Numbered from the stretch's first letter, positions 22,320 to 33,619 are shown. The stretch: 64,000 nucleotides of DNA from Atrina japonica (GCA_030159075.1 BROG01000903.1:124001-188000); one strand, 5' to 3'. Numbers and translations: made by a program. Notes: a model not told the origin generated them from the sequence alone.

Positions 22320-23420
22320 TGTTATGGATTTTCATAACAGATTTCACTTCATAAAACCCCATATAAGCAGAGGTACGTAGTAGGATCCAGCAAATGTTTT
22401 ATCAAATCTTTATCTTTACTCTTTACAAAGATATTGACACCTGCTAAGGAGAAGCTTCAACAATACTATGAAGTTGCTTATTCCAGAAACGGTGTAAATT
22501 AGATGTGGATACTTAAAAATTCTACACAACTTTTAGAAAATTTGATGGCAAACAATATTTTCAAATTCACAGTAATAAAACATACGACTATTCTACTCTT
22601 TACGCAACAATTCCACATAAAAAATTAAAAGAAAGGTATTTTAGCAGCATTGACAACTGTTTTTTTTTCACTAAAGGTGGTACCCAAAACTTGAAATATC
22701 TAGTGATTGGTTATCATGACACTTATTTTGTCCAACAGCACTCTGATTCTACACATAAATACACTGAAGTTGATATAAAAAAGCAATGCTGGAATTTCTA
22801 ATAGACAATATATTTCAATGTTCGGAGACGTGGTCTTTCAACAAACTGTCGGCATTCCTATGGGAACCAATTATGTCCCTTTATTGGCCGACCTGTTCCT
22901 TTATTCATACGAAGCAGACTTCAATCAGAAACTGTTGAATCAAAAGAAGAAAAGTTGGCGGGGTCCTTTAATTTAACATTTAGATATATCGACGACGTTT
23001 TGTCAATTAATAATGACAATTTTCATACATATGTCAATGCGATATATCCCAGAGAACTAGAAATTAAAGATACAACAGAATCGATCACACACGCTTCATA
23101 CGTAGACATTTTACTTACTATTGCCACAGATGGGAAATTGGCAACTATCCTATACAACAAACGCAGCGATTTCGGCTTTCCCATCGTACATTTTCCATAT
23201 TGAAGTAGTAATATCCCACACATCACAAATGATCCGATATGCCAAAGCGTGTTCACCATATGAACATTTCATATACACAGGTAAACTACTCACTGAGGTC
23301 CGTGGTTTCCAGAGGTCCGTGTTTGTCCATTTTCCCCAGATTTGTATCTTTATCCTGGACATCCTAAAGATTTATACTTTGATATCTGAGATTTTTTATA
23401 TATGCGATATTTACAAAATG
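22320..23420 (+). mobile_element. Reverse-transcriptase element relic B (left arm)
   Basis: Plus-strand pieces carry an upstream TYDYSTLYATIPHKKLKER-like segment, then FQQTVGIPMGTN, then the YIDDVLSINN catalytic motif near 22990, then YPRELEIKDTTES. The 3' tail contains GGTCCGTGTTTGTCCATTTT. YIDD corresponds to the YxDD active site of reverse transcriptases. Frameshifts and stops show it is dead. It is mirrored by 41740-42925 on the minus strand. Confidence 0.85.
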
Positions 23421-23518
23421 CTTTGAGCATTTATTTCTGGGCAAGTATTTTACCTATTTGGTACAATTTGGTCCACTCGACAGAAAGGAGAATATATATT
23501 CTAATCCCAGTCATCTGA

Positions 23519-24570
23519 AAATGTATTTAGTGTTGCATATGTTTTAAAATGAAGAAGTACCAATCAATAATCAAAACTCAAGTCAATTATAACACGACGA
23601 ATTAGATGTGCAAATGGTCACAACATGAAGAACAATTACGAATCCCAAACGAGATATGACCAGGTGTCCGGAAGGAGTCAGTGTCTTCTGCTGGCATGCC
23701 ACACCCGTCGCAAATGTTCCATAGAAACCTAATTCGATGAGCGGGTCAAATTCGGTAAAACGGTCAAGTTTGGTGATGAGGTCAAGTTCGGTGAAAAGCA
23801 TGATTGGTGAAATGGAGTCACTGTCTGTGGCCGTGATCCAGAATACTATCTAATACATCTGAGAGGGGGACTTCATAATGTTTAACAAGATCCCCGTATC
23901 GACCTTAAACGTTTTTAAACGACGACTCCAAGCGTTCAACAACGTAACCTTATGTAAGTAGTTTATTGGCAAGTCGTTTAGCTCTCAGCCCTGGCAAAAC
24001 GTATAAGTTGTGAAATGAAAACCCCATAGGCAGGGGGAGATGGAATATTACTACTTAGAAACGGGAAATTTGTGATATGGAAATTGAAATCGTCTCGTTT
24101 GTCATAGAGGGATGTGTGAAGTTGACCGTCTTTTCCAACGACAGGAGTAAATCTACGTAAGAAGCTCTCTGTCGTCTCATTGATCTCTAGCTCAACAGGA
24201 TACATTTGGCCGAGGTAATTCTGAAATTCTGAATTATTTATGGACAGAACATTGTCGACATACCTATAAGTAAAATTGAACTGAGATGCTAACTGTTTGT
24301 TTCCTTTGGAGAGCAGAGACTGTATAAATTCCGCTTCATATGAACACAAAAATATGTCAGCCAAGAGAGGTGCACAATTGCTACCCATTGGAATGCCGAC
24401 AATCTGTTGGAAAACTGTTCCCGCAAAAATCACAAGGATGTTGTCTACTAGAAACCACAGCATCTTTATAGTATCGTCTTCAGTGTACTTGTTATTGGAA
24501 TCAGAGTATTCCTTGACAAAATAAGTTTCTTCATGACCTAACACCTAGCTCAGACGAAAATCCCCACTTG
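23519..24570 (-). mobile_element. Reverse-transcriptase element relic C (left arm)
   Basis: The longest RT frame in the window (24544-23978, 188 codons) contains FQQIVGIPMGSNCAPLLADI, then YVDNVLSINN, then DKRDDFNFHITNFPFL. The catalytic YxDD reads YVDN, so the second aspartate is lost and the enzyme would be inactive. The downstream part is broken and ends in a tail with GATTATTGATTGGTACTTC. It is tail to tail with relic B. The mirrored copy is 35640-36577 plus 38953-39075. The family is close to Penelope-like or other non-LTR elements, but I see no GIY-YIG domain here. Confidence 0.85.
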
Positions 24571-25029
24571 ATACGTCATGTCTATAGTATGTGTGCAAAC
24601 GTTTTTACCACGGCATCACCGTTTATTGGCATTTGTTAGCAAATGTGATCAATTTATAATCAAACAATGAATTGAAAATTATCATTACATTATAGATGGG
24701 ATTAATTAATTTTGATTAGTGGCCTGGCACTGTATTTTGATTGACTTATTAAAAGATATCACAGTTTATACTGATATTTTTCATTAAGCCAATCAAAAAA
24801 CAGTAAAATAAATGAAAAATAACTGTTAAACATAAAGCTCATATTCAATTTATTTAATAGATAAATTTAATAAAAAAATGTATAAACCCACATTTTTAGA
24901 TGGTACCTTGAGCAGTTACTTTCATTTAGCCAATCATTATTAAGCATTGTGTGTACATGTACATGTTGCTATTAGTTTGCATTTATTCGATTTTCCACTT
25001 TAAAAATAATACCCATTTCTGTTTTCATG
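24571..25029. other. Intergenic, mirrored at about 35200-35640, no gene seen
   Basis: Very AT-rich unique sequence shared by both arms with small indels. No open frame is shared. Confidence 0.55.
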
Positions 25030-25290
25030 GTCAATTTTAATTCCTCATGACTACTATACCTGCTACATCTACCCTTGCCATTTCATTGTCAATTTAAACT
25101 TCTCATGACTTCTATACCTGATAGATACACCCCTGTCATTTCATTGTCAATTTGAACGTCTCATGACTATCATACCTGCTAGATTTCATTCATTTTCAAT
25201 TTGAGTCTTCCATGACTACTCTATCTGCTAAATCTACCCTTGTCATTTCTTTGTCGATTGAAATTTTCATGACTATTATACTTGTTTATA
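25030..25290. repeat. Minisatellite, about 60 bp unit (left arm)
   Basis: Four to five diverged units contain CTCATGACT, TATACCTG and CATTTCATTGTCAATTT. It is mirrored by a more regular array at 34885-35200. Confidence 0.85.
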
Positions 25291-25831
25291 TCCAGGCATT
25301 ATAATTTATATGGAGATTTTGATCCAAACTTTAGTGTTTTGGCATGTTTGTACCTGTTAATTATCCCTAGATTAAAAAAAAAAAAACGTTTATCTGAATA
25401 AAGTGCGGTTATTGTCTTTGCATTCATTCCATGTTCAAACTTTAATTTAAAAGTAACAATTAAATCATTGCAAACGGCCCAGACGGGTGAAACAAACAAA
25501 ACAATCAATTATCCCAGTAACAGATCAAATGGTAAACCAGTGTTATTTATATTTCTTTACATTGTAATTAGGTCAAAGAGGAATGACCACCCATTGTTGG
25601 TAGATTTACTGAAATATAATTATGAAAACATACCAATAAACCATATTTGTACCGCAATTAGATAAATGATTCAGCATTTTACAAGCAGTCAGTAGTATCT
25701 GAATTTGTGTATTGCCGAGATATATACATTTATTTTCTATAACACACCCAAGTTTTCATTTCCAAATACCAGTTATCCCGTAATTCATAAAAACTTACTC
25801 AAGATACCCCAAATGAAAAGATGAGATTATG

Positions 25832-25999
25832 GAGCTGACCTGGTTAAGTCAGTAACGCGCTGGACTCTCGGTCGTAAGGTCGTGAGTTCGAGTCCAGTCG
25901 GCGGCAGGTCGGTTTCCTGTCCTTCGGACTGACGTCTCTATATGAGTGAAAGATTCTTGAGTGGGACGTTAAACAACAATAAACAAACAAACAAACAAA
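25832..25999 (+). mobile_element. SINE-1 copy with internal deletion
   Basis: The tRNA-like head and the 3' end are present, but the central part between CCTGTCCTTCGGA and CTGACGTCTCTATATG is missing. The right-arm counterpart is the minus-strand piece at 34560-34757, which keeps part of the centre. Confidence 0.88.
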
Positions 26000-26160
26000 T
26001 AATGATATTATGCATTCAAAGTTTTAATAATTTTGGTAAATAGGGATATTGGTCTGTCAGTTTAATAATGCAGTATCATGTTATGTAGTGTCTGGTCAAT
26101 TCTTGTTCATTTTATATGTATTGCTCGATGTGATTGTTGATTACTCTTATATTTTACATT
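26000..26160. repeat. 150 bp companion sequence after a SINE-1 tail
   Basis: Reverse complement of 15486-15637, in the same position relative to a SINE-1 tail. It is absent from the corresponding right-arm position. Confidence 0.7.
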
Positions 26161-27049
26161 TTTGTATATTGGTTTGACAAAATACAGCATATGAATAAAG
26201 TATTGAAAAAAACGTGATCTTCTGTTAGCCTTACAAAATACACAAGTTTTATTATTATTATTTTTTTAAATGATAATTAGATGAATTTTACACAACACTC
26301 AGCAAATGTTAAGTTATATGGTGACGGCCAGTTTTACTGGTATAGGAAAGGACCTGATTACACTGTATCTGGGAAAAGACCACCAACCTCCCTAAAAATC
26401 AACTTAAGGTCCAGTTAGATTTAACCTTAACTTCTAACTTTCCAAGTGTGAGAAAAGTAAATACATTACAGGATATAGAAATGGCAAAGTTTACATATTT
26501 TTTTTTATAGTTTTTCGGTAGTCGATGACCGAGTATGACACATATACTAAAATTAAGGTTTTCCTTTTAATACCTGCGGAGATATTTATTTTCCAAGGTA
26601 AAAAACCCACGGGATTTTCGGTGGGATTTTCACTCCCACCAAAAATTCCATGGGAAAAATAATCCTATAGGCATTATTTCCACATTTGTAAATTCACGGG
26701 AGAAAAAAATCAATATAGGAAATTAGTGGGACTGATTTCCCCATAGATTATTTTTCTTAGTTATTAAGTTATTAAAAATTCAACGTAAAGAAATTAAATA
26801 TAAAAAAAAAGAATGCCACACAGTTTTTAGTTTCATTAACTTACATTGCGACGTGTTTCGTGTTACAAACGTTCATCAGGCGATGATCATCAACAAAAAC
26901 GTATTGAATATACATGTATATCATGAGTCTCATAGTGGTAAAGTAAATACATGTATAAGCAGTTGATGAAATAGATAAGATAGCACTCATATATGAAGCT
27001 TAATGCAAAGAATAAACAAAATTAGTTAATCTGATAAGAGGACTACTCT
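26161..27049. other. Left-arm-only stretch, with a degenerate SINE-2 at about 26278-26420
   Basis: The right arm lacks everything between the two SINE-1 copies. Within this stretch, minus-strand SINE-2-like steps remain (ACACAACACTCAGCAA, GGTGACGGCCAGTTTT, AAAAGACCACCAACC). Near 26600-26750 there is a quasi-palindromic cluster around CACGGGATTTTCGGTGGGA. No gene is seen. Confidence 0.5.
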
Positions 27050-27616
27050 TTTGCATATTGCAGATTATATGAAACGTGTGGGTTAGGTTCTGTTAAGTAA
27101 TGGCTTGAATTTATCTTCGAGTGTAATATTCGAATAGCCATCGAATAGTCATCTGTTTGATATATTGTATGATTTTGAAATTCCCTTTACTACACTGAAA
27201 TATATGTTTAGAAACGAATAAATTACGATTATGCGGAAACTTTAAATTGCTGGTTTGTTTATTGTTGTTTAACGTCACGCTCAAGAATCTTTTACCCATA
27301 TGGATACGTCACCAAATGCCGGTGAAGGGCTTCAAATTTTGGCCTATGCTCGGCACTTACGACCATTGAACAATGAGAGTTCTTTAATGTGCCAACACCT
27401 ACTGCGACACGGGATCTCGGTTTTTACGGTCTCATCAGAAGGACGGGAAACCAACCTGCCGCCGGCTGGACTCGAACTCACGACCTCACGATCAAGAGGC
27501 GAGCGCGCTACCGACTTATCCAGGCCGGTAACTTTATATTGCTTTTGTGTAGAGCTACTCTTTGGTTAAGTGACTGGGTATATCCAATGTATTCTTCCTT
27601 GCAATTTTCATATAAA

Positions 27617-27619
<3 letters not shown>
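27050..27619 (-). mobile_element. Penelope-like element 3' end: GIY-YIG endonuclease split by a SINE
   Basis: On the minus strand, 27619-27544 encodes EEYIGYTQSLNQRV followed by LHKSN, a GIY-YIG nuclease motif. The frame resumes beyond the SINE at 27251 with PHNRNLFVSKHIFQCS and continues to about 27070. Penelope-like elements carry RT plus a C-terminal GIY-YIG domain. The SINE at 27252-27529 separates the two halves. The right arm keeps the first half at 34255-34354. Confidence 0.85.
27252..27529 (-). mobile_element. SINE-1 insertion inside the GIY-YIG region, 14 bp target duplication
   Basis: The complete minus-strand SINE-1 is flanked by AACTTTAAATTGCT (27238-27251) and AACTTTATATTGCT (27530-27543), differing at one base. 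A truncated copy of the same insertion is in the right arm at 34355-34559. Confidence 0.93.
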
Positions 27620-27670
<51 letters not shown>

Positions 27671-27693
27671 TATATATATATATATAATTGTTA

Positions 27694-27743
<50 letters not shown>
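27620..27743. repeat. Compound (AC)n, (AT)n and (TTA)n microsatellite
   Basis: About 24 AC units, a short AT run and about 16 TTA units. It marks the junction of the tandem Penelope segment. Confidence 0.97.
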
Positions 27744-27746
<3 letters not shown>

Positions 27747-28615
27747 AGAATTGCAATTTAAGATTCTTTTGATATAAAATCATGAACAGTAATTTTTAAA
27801 TTTGAATGTTTTACCTTCAATACTGATGTCACATACTTTAAATCTTTTATTTTTGCATTTAATTACACCCAAGATGTCAGAATGTTCATTATTTGTACAG
27901 TGGGCACGAGTTAGTAATTCTTTGAGATTTTTAGGTTGCCGCGTACTATTTATAATTTTCGTTTTATTTCAAATTTTATTTAGTTTTTCATCTACTCGTA
28001 AATTATCTAAACTTTTATATGCGTCGTTAAATATTTCTGGATTGTATTTATCAAAAGTTGCAACGAATGCTAATTGCTGGTTTTTAATCTTTGATTTTGT
28101 TTGTCTCAGCACTGGTAGTGGAATAGATTCGGCTAGGTCTATCCATTTGTTTATAAGAGTCAAAGGATATCCTCGTTCTTTTAGGGCGTATCTTAATTCA
28201 TCTAAGCGTGTTTTCCTTAGGGCTGATTGTACGATAATAGTACATAAGCGTCGTGCTAATGTGTATGGAATTGAATTTCTGCAACTTTTTGGGTGTTGAC
28301 TTTTAAAAATGGAGGTATTGCTGTGTATCTGTAAATATATGTGATTAATTGGTCGCCTTCTTTTATAAGCATGACGTCTAAAAATCATACTTCATAAGGA
28401 TCTTTTTCTAAATTAAAAGTTATATAAGGATGCAAGTTATGCAATATGTAATAAAGATTGTCAATGTTGCCCCAGCTAAAATTCAAGATAATGAAACAAT
28501 CGTTCAAATATCTTTTCCATAATGTTTTAAAATGTTTCAATTACATAGGGATAAAATATTGTTCCATCCTTTCATAAAGCGCATGATTTCTTTCAGAAAA
28601 GGTTGTAATAAAATA

Positions 28616-28679
<64 letters not shown>

Positions 28680-29581
28680 TTATTATTATTATTATTAATA
28701 GAATTGCAATTTAAGATTCTTTTGATATAAAATCATGAACAGTAATTTTCAAATTTGAATGTTTTACCTTCAATACTGATATCACATACTTTAAATCTTT
28801 TATTTTTGCATTTAATTACACCCAAGATGTCAGAATGTTCATTATTTGTACAGTGGGCACGAGTTAGTAATTCTTTGAGATTTTTAGGTTGCCGCGTACT
28901 ATTTATAATTTTCGTTTTATTTCAAATTTTATTTAGGTTTTCATCTACTCGTAAATTATCTAAACTTTTATATGCGTCGTTAAATATTTCTGGATTGTAT
29001 TTATCAAAAGTTGTAACGAATGCTAATGGCTGGTTTTTAATCTTTGATTTTGTTTGTCTCAGCACTGGTAGTGGAATAGATTTGGCTAGGTCTATCCATT
29101 TGTTTATAAGAGTCAAAGGATATCCTCGTTTTTTTAGGGCGTATCTTAATTCATCTAAGCGTGTTTTCAGTAGAGCTCATGGTACGATATTAGTACATAA
29201 GCGTCGTGCTAATGTGTATGGAATTGAAGTTCTGCAACTTTTTGGGTGTTGACTTTTAAAAATGGAGGTATTGCGGTGTATCTGTAGGCTTTCTGTAAAT
29301 ATATGTGATTATTTGGTTGCCTTCCTTTATAAGCATGACGTCTAAAAATCATATTTCATCAGGATCTTTTTCTATATTAAAAGTTATATTAGGATGCAAG
29401 TTATGCAATATGTAATAAAGATTGTCAATGTTGCCCCAGCTAAAATTCAAGATAATGATATCTTTTCCATAATGTTTTAAAATGTTTCAATTACATTGGA
29501 ATAAAATATTGTTCCATCCTTTCATAAAGCGTATGATTTCTTTCAGAAAAGGTTGTAATAAAATATCTATATATATATATA

Positions 29582-29632
<51 letters not shown>

Positions 29633-30510
29633 AGAATTGCAATTTAAGATTCTTTTGATATAAAATCATGAACAGTAATTTTTAAATTTGAATGTTTTAC
29701 CTTCAATACTGATGTCACATACTTTAAATCTTTTATTTTTGCATTTAATTACACCCAAGATGTCAGAATGTTCATTATTTGTACAGTGGGCACGAGTTAG
29801 TAATTCTTTGAGATTTTTAGGTTGCCGCGTACTATTTATAATTTTCGTTTTATTTCAAATTTTATTTAGTTTTTCATCTACTCGTAAATTATCTAAACTT
29901 TTATATGCGTCGTTAAATATTTCTGGATTGTATTTATCAAACGTTGTAACGAATGCTAATGGCTGGTTTTTAATCTTTGATTTTGTTTGTCTCAGCACTG
30001 GTAGTGGAATAGATTTTGCTAGGTCTATCCATTTGTTATTAGAGTCAAAGGATATCCTCGTTCTTTTAGGGCGTGTCTTAATTCATCTAAGCGTGTTTTC
30101 CGTAGAGCTCATGGTACGATATTAGTACATAAGCGTCGTGCTAATGCGTATGGAATTGAATTTCTGCAACTTTTTGGGTGTTGACTTTTAAAAATGGAGG
30201 TATTGCGGTGTATCTGTAGGCTTTCTGTAAATATATGTGATTAATTGATTGCCTTCCTTTATAAGCATGACGTCTAAAAATCATATTTCATAAGGATCTT
30301 TTTTTATCGTAAAAGTTATATTAGGATGCAAGTTTTGCAATATGTAATAAAGATTATCAATGTCGCCCCAGCTAAAATAGCAGATAATGAAACAATCGTC
30401 CAAATATCTTTTCCATAATGTTTTAAAATGTTTCAATTACATAGGAATAAAATATTATTCCATCCTTTCATAAAGCGTATGATTTCTTTCAGAAAGGGTT
30501 GTAATAAAAT
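27744..30510 (-). mobile_element. Penelope-like element segment, three tandem copies
   Basis: Three units of about 940 bp start at 27744, 28697 and 29630, each beginning AATAGAATTGCAATTTAAG. On the minus strand each encodes the stretch between RT core and GIY-YIG. It includes NIDNLYYILHNLHPYITFNL-like sequence, then SQHPKSCRNSIPYTLARRLC, then RLDELRYALKERGYPLTLIN and ATFDKYNPEIFND. Only the first copy keeps a 139-codon frame (28388-27969). Copies two and three have frameshifts. AT or ATT microsatellites lie at every junction. The right arm has none of these three units. Confidence 0.88.
28616..28696. repeat. (TA)n then (TTA)n microsatellite at a tandem junction
   Basis: Lies between copies one and two of the Penelope segment. 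A shorter AT run with a long ATT run at 29566-29629 separates copies two and three. Confidence 0.96.
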
Positions 30511-31330
30511 ATCGACTAAATTATAAAAAAACATGGTGTTATTTTTAACTGAAAACATATCGACGTGTCATTTTTTAATTTGAACATTCTTCAATAAATT
30601 CTCGTTCGTTGCAATTACCTATGACAACGGGTACAACATTAGTAGAGGTGTGAGATGTTACGCTGTAGTTGACTATGAATAATGGCTATATTCCGTCTGC
30701 CTTTCAGCGAAAGATATACACATACAGCTACCTTGATTGCTTACAATAAGATAAAGTACAAGGCCAAAAAGATTTTTTCGTTATGACCTATTAGGAGTAA
30801 GATAAAGTAAAGTAGGTTTAGATAGTTTTGTAAATAGTTTATTTTTAAGCGTTATCATAGTTAGATGATAAATATTCCTTCTGGATTTCCCAGAATTCGA
30901 CTAATATAACGTAATTTCCAGATATAGGCACTTTGACAGTTTTGCATGTAACAATATTGTACATAATATGCTCGTTATGTACGCCCTGTTGACATGGAGT
31001 TGGGAAATAGTAATTCAATGACATCAATTAAAATTCCTAGAATTTGTACATATTATTTATTATCAAAGTGGAACGTATTGTTTTTCAAAATTAATTCAGT
31101 GGCATCAATTAAAAATTCTTCGTTAAAGCGATGGTGTAAAATTAGGAAATTGCTTCTCTACCTAAATGATGTGGAAAATTAGAATAAAGACTCGATATAT
31201 CAAAATTAACTAAAATAGTATTTGAATTAATATTAGTATGGATTTTACTTAGAAAATCTATATCGCCTCGCACAAAACGTATGATGTCTTTCAGGGAAGG
31301 GTTATAATAAAATATCGACTAAAGTGCAAA
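30511..31330 (-). mobile_element. Penelope-like element RT core fragments (left arm)
   Basis: Minus-strand frames near 31320-31040 read, across interruptions, as an RT N-terminal part: DIDFLSK, INSNTIL, SLYSNF, then EEFLIDATELI and NNTFHFDN. A partial direct repeat exists, since the block at 30480-30655 recurs at 31282-31460. About 30700-31000 is the reverse complement of 32780-33080 in the spacer and right arm. Confidence 0.75.
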
Positions 31331-31650
31331 AAAAACCATGGTGTTATAGTTAACTGAAAACATATCGATGTGTCATTTTTTAATTTGAACATTCTTCAAT
31401 AAATTCTTGTTCGTTGTAATTACCTATGACAACAGGTACAACATTAGTAGAGATGTGAGATTTAATTTAGAAATTTGTAAGGAAAAACTTATGACTGTTG
31501 CAAACAAGTTAAAACGGAGCTATAGATATCAAAATATTAAATTTCAGACAAAAATCAAAATATATTGCAGTAATGTTCACGTAAAAGGCTAATGTCCACC
31601 TGCCTGATACCTTTTTTAAGAGACGAAATGCTGTTAAAAACCAGGAAGTT
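31331..31650. other. Inner end of the left arm
   Basis: This holds the second copy of the 30.5 kb block, then sequence matching the reverse complement of about 33108-33300. CACCTGCCTGATACC and GAGACGAAATGCTG are the last clearly paired steps. No gene is seen. Confidence 0.6.
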
Positions 31651-31659
31651 GTTACGAAT

Positions 31660-31741
31660 GAATTGGAGCTCGCATGGTGAAGTCTAATTGACAGAAACGA
31701 TCCTCTTGAACATTATGACTTGGGATATGATATTTCAAAGG
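31660..31741 (-). repeat. Dispersed module, partial copy in the spacer
   Basis: Minus-strand reading includes GATCGTTTCTGTCAATTAGA and GAGCTCCAATTC, matching the copies at 7261 and 40155. Confidence 0.65.
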
Positions 31742-31841
31742 TACTAATGATGATTCTAATATAAATACGTCTGCCACCCCAGATATGATTCAGTTTTGTA
31801 AACATGTGCCAAGTTACCTTGGTACACCTGTACATCTTGAG

Positions 31842-32108
31842 TGACCGGTAGCGCGTTCTACTCTTGATTGTTACGTCGTGAGTTCGAGTCCAGTCGGTGG
31901 CAGGTCGGTTTCCTGTCCTTCAGACTGAGACAGTAGAAACCGAGGTCCCGTGTCACAGTATGTGTCGTCACGTTAAAGACCGCTCGCTGCTTAATGGCCG
32001 TAAGTGCCGTGCAAAGGCCAAAATATGAAGTCCTTCAACGGCATTTGATGACTTCTCCATATCAGTGAAAGATTCAAGAGTGGGACGTTAAACAACAATA
32101 AACAAACA
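31842..32108 (+). mobile_element. SINE-1 copy in the spacer
   Basis: The head begins late, at GACCGGTAGCGCG, so the A-box is partly lost. The B-box GTTCGAGTCC, the body and a CAAACAAC tail are present. No mirrored counterpart is expected in the spacer. Confidence 0.88.
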
Positions 32109-32440
32109 ACATATACATCTTTCAAATTCCTTTTAATTTGTTGTAATCTGTTACTAGTGAGATAACTCAAGTGTGTGTAAACATGAAGAATGAAAAGAAT
32201 CGTTGAATACAGAATGTATAACAGTTGTAAATAAAGTCACACCTGCCTTCACAGCCATCTGTTTTTAGCAACCACTTATCGTAAACAGCCAGTTCGTGTT
32301 CCCCAATCATTTGCACTGTATAAACAAACCTAAACTAGCAGCCACCTGTCTAACGTGGGTTGTCCACCTAAATATACCGAAATAAGAAAACGAAATAAAG
32401 TTTTGATGCAATATGTATTAGATTGATTTGCTGCACATAC

Positions 32441-32724
32441 CTGACATTGACCGACAGAACATTTTATCAAAACTGATGTCATCTTAGCTGGGTCTTTGCT
32501 TAGATTCCTAGAATTGTTCAGGTCTTTGATTGTATTAGTATAAATATCTATGACAAAAACCTTCCCAGAGAATTGGTCATAGTGAATGTCAGTGATATTG
32601 CCGGTTGTCGCGGTCTCATTGACTTTAAAAATGTGGAAACCGTCCTTAGTTTTAATTAGATCTACCTTGTATATTTTTACACTTTCTCCAACAATAACGA
32701 TGTCAAGTTGGAGACAAGTGATGA
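32441..32724 (-). pseudogene. Copy of YWTD-gene exon 2, with both splice sites
   Basis: This 284 nt segment has exactly the length of exon 2 at 3318-3035. It is flanked by an AG acceptor and a GTATGT donor, and stays open for 94 codons (NITDIHYDQFSGKVFVIDIY, then MTSVLIKCSVGQCQ). The encoded sequence is about two-thirds identical to the outer exon by eye. The sequence that should hold exon 1 with its signal peptide is replaced near 32780-32815, and no exon 3 is seen here. It may be an orphan exon after a rearrangement, or part of a gene with other exons that I cannot identify. Changes concentrate on conservative residues, so selection after duplication is possible. Confidence 0.65.
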
Positions 32725-33356
32725 CTCTCATGAAATATATAAATAGAAGAAAAACATTTAAATATTATATATATACATTACGAGCATATTATGTACAATA
32801 TTGTTACCTGCAAAACTGTCAAGGTGCCTATATTTGGAAATTACGTTATATTATTCTTATTATTCTTTTAAAGGTAAACTGGGAAATCCAGAAGGAATAT
32901 TTATCATCTAAATGTGATAACGCTTAAAAATAAACTATTTAAAAAGCTATTTAAACCTACTATACTTTATCTTACTTTAAATAGGGCATAACGAAATATT
33001 TTGGGTCTTGTATTGTATCCTATTGTAAGCGATCAAGGTAGTTGTATGTGTATATCGTTCGCTGAAAGGTGGACGAAATATAGCCATTATTCATAGTAAA
33101 CTACAGCGTAACAACTTCCTGGTTTTTAATAGCATTTCGTCTCTTAAAAAAGTATCAGGTAGGTGGACATTAGCCTTTTACGTGAACATTACTGCAATAT
33201 ATTTTGATTTTTGTCTGAAGTTTAATATTTTGGTATCTATAGCTCCGTTTTAACTTGTTTGCAACAGACATAATTTTTCCTTATAAATTTCTAATCAAAT
33301 CTCACACGTCTACTAATGTTGTACCCGTAGTCATGGGTAATTACAACGAACGAGAA

Positions 33357-33599
33357 ATAGGGGCCCAGTGGCCGATTGGTTAGAGCATTGTGTTTTAAAT
33401 CACACGGCCTCTCACCTCTGGTTCGAATCCCGCTAGGGTCATTTCGAATTCAGTGGGAAAGTTTGCCAGTTTTCATGCGGAAGGTCGCTGGTCTTTACCC
33501 GGGTAACCGGGGTTTCTCCTCCACCAATACAAACTGGACGCCATCATATGACTGAAAAATTGTCGAGTATGGCGTAAAAAATCAAATCAAATCAAATCA
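33357..33599 (+). mobile_element. SINE-2 insertion unique to the right arm, 12 bp target duplication
   Basis: The complete element with CAGTGGCCGATTGG, GGTTCGAATCC and an (AAATC)n tail is flanked by AACGAACGAGAA at 33345-33356 and 33600-33611. The left arm near 30605 has the single-copy empty site in reverse complement. Confidence 0.95.
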
Positions 33600-33619
33600 A
33601 ACGAACGAGAACTTAATGA

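Larger units (their letters stand above)
4602..31650. repeat. Left arm of a giant imperfect inverted repeat
   Basis: Read as reverse complement, this arm matches 33105-64000 in the same order. Anchor pairs are 4602 with 64000, TRIM A starts 7361 with 60366, TRIM B starts 21632 with 43758, RT relics 24544 with 35680, the minisatellites 25030-25290 with 34885-35200, and the Penelope GIY-YIG piece 27540 with 34330. The sum of paired coordinates changes in steps wherever one arm carries an insertion. Identity is high but visibly imperfect throughout; I did not compute a value. The outer end cannot be seen because the right arm is cut by the window edge. Confidence 0.93.
31651..33105. other. Spacer at the centre of the inverted repeat
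   Basis: About 1.45 kb between the last paired steps of the arms. It contains a dispersed module (31660-31741), a SINE-1 copy and a direct copy of sequence from the left edge of the window, including one exon of the YWTD gene. Some parts (32780-33080) pair with 30700-31000, so the exact axis is blurred. Confidence 0.65.

Noticed and set aside
27300..27569. 89-codon frame with LELTTSRSRGERATDL
   Set aside because: It is a translation of SINE-1; the same string appears wherever this SINE is read in that frame.
31700..33100. Palindrome as a simple hairpin-adapter or fold-back read artefact
   Set aside because: The arms differ by many substitutions, private SINEs with target duplications, a DNA transposon and unequal arrays; an artefact would give near-identical arms. 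Haplotype misjoin is not excluded.
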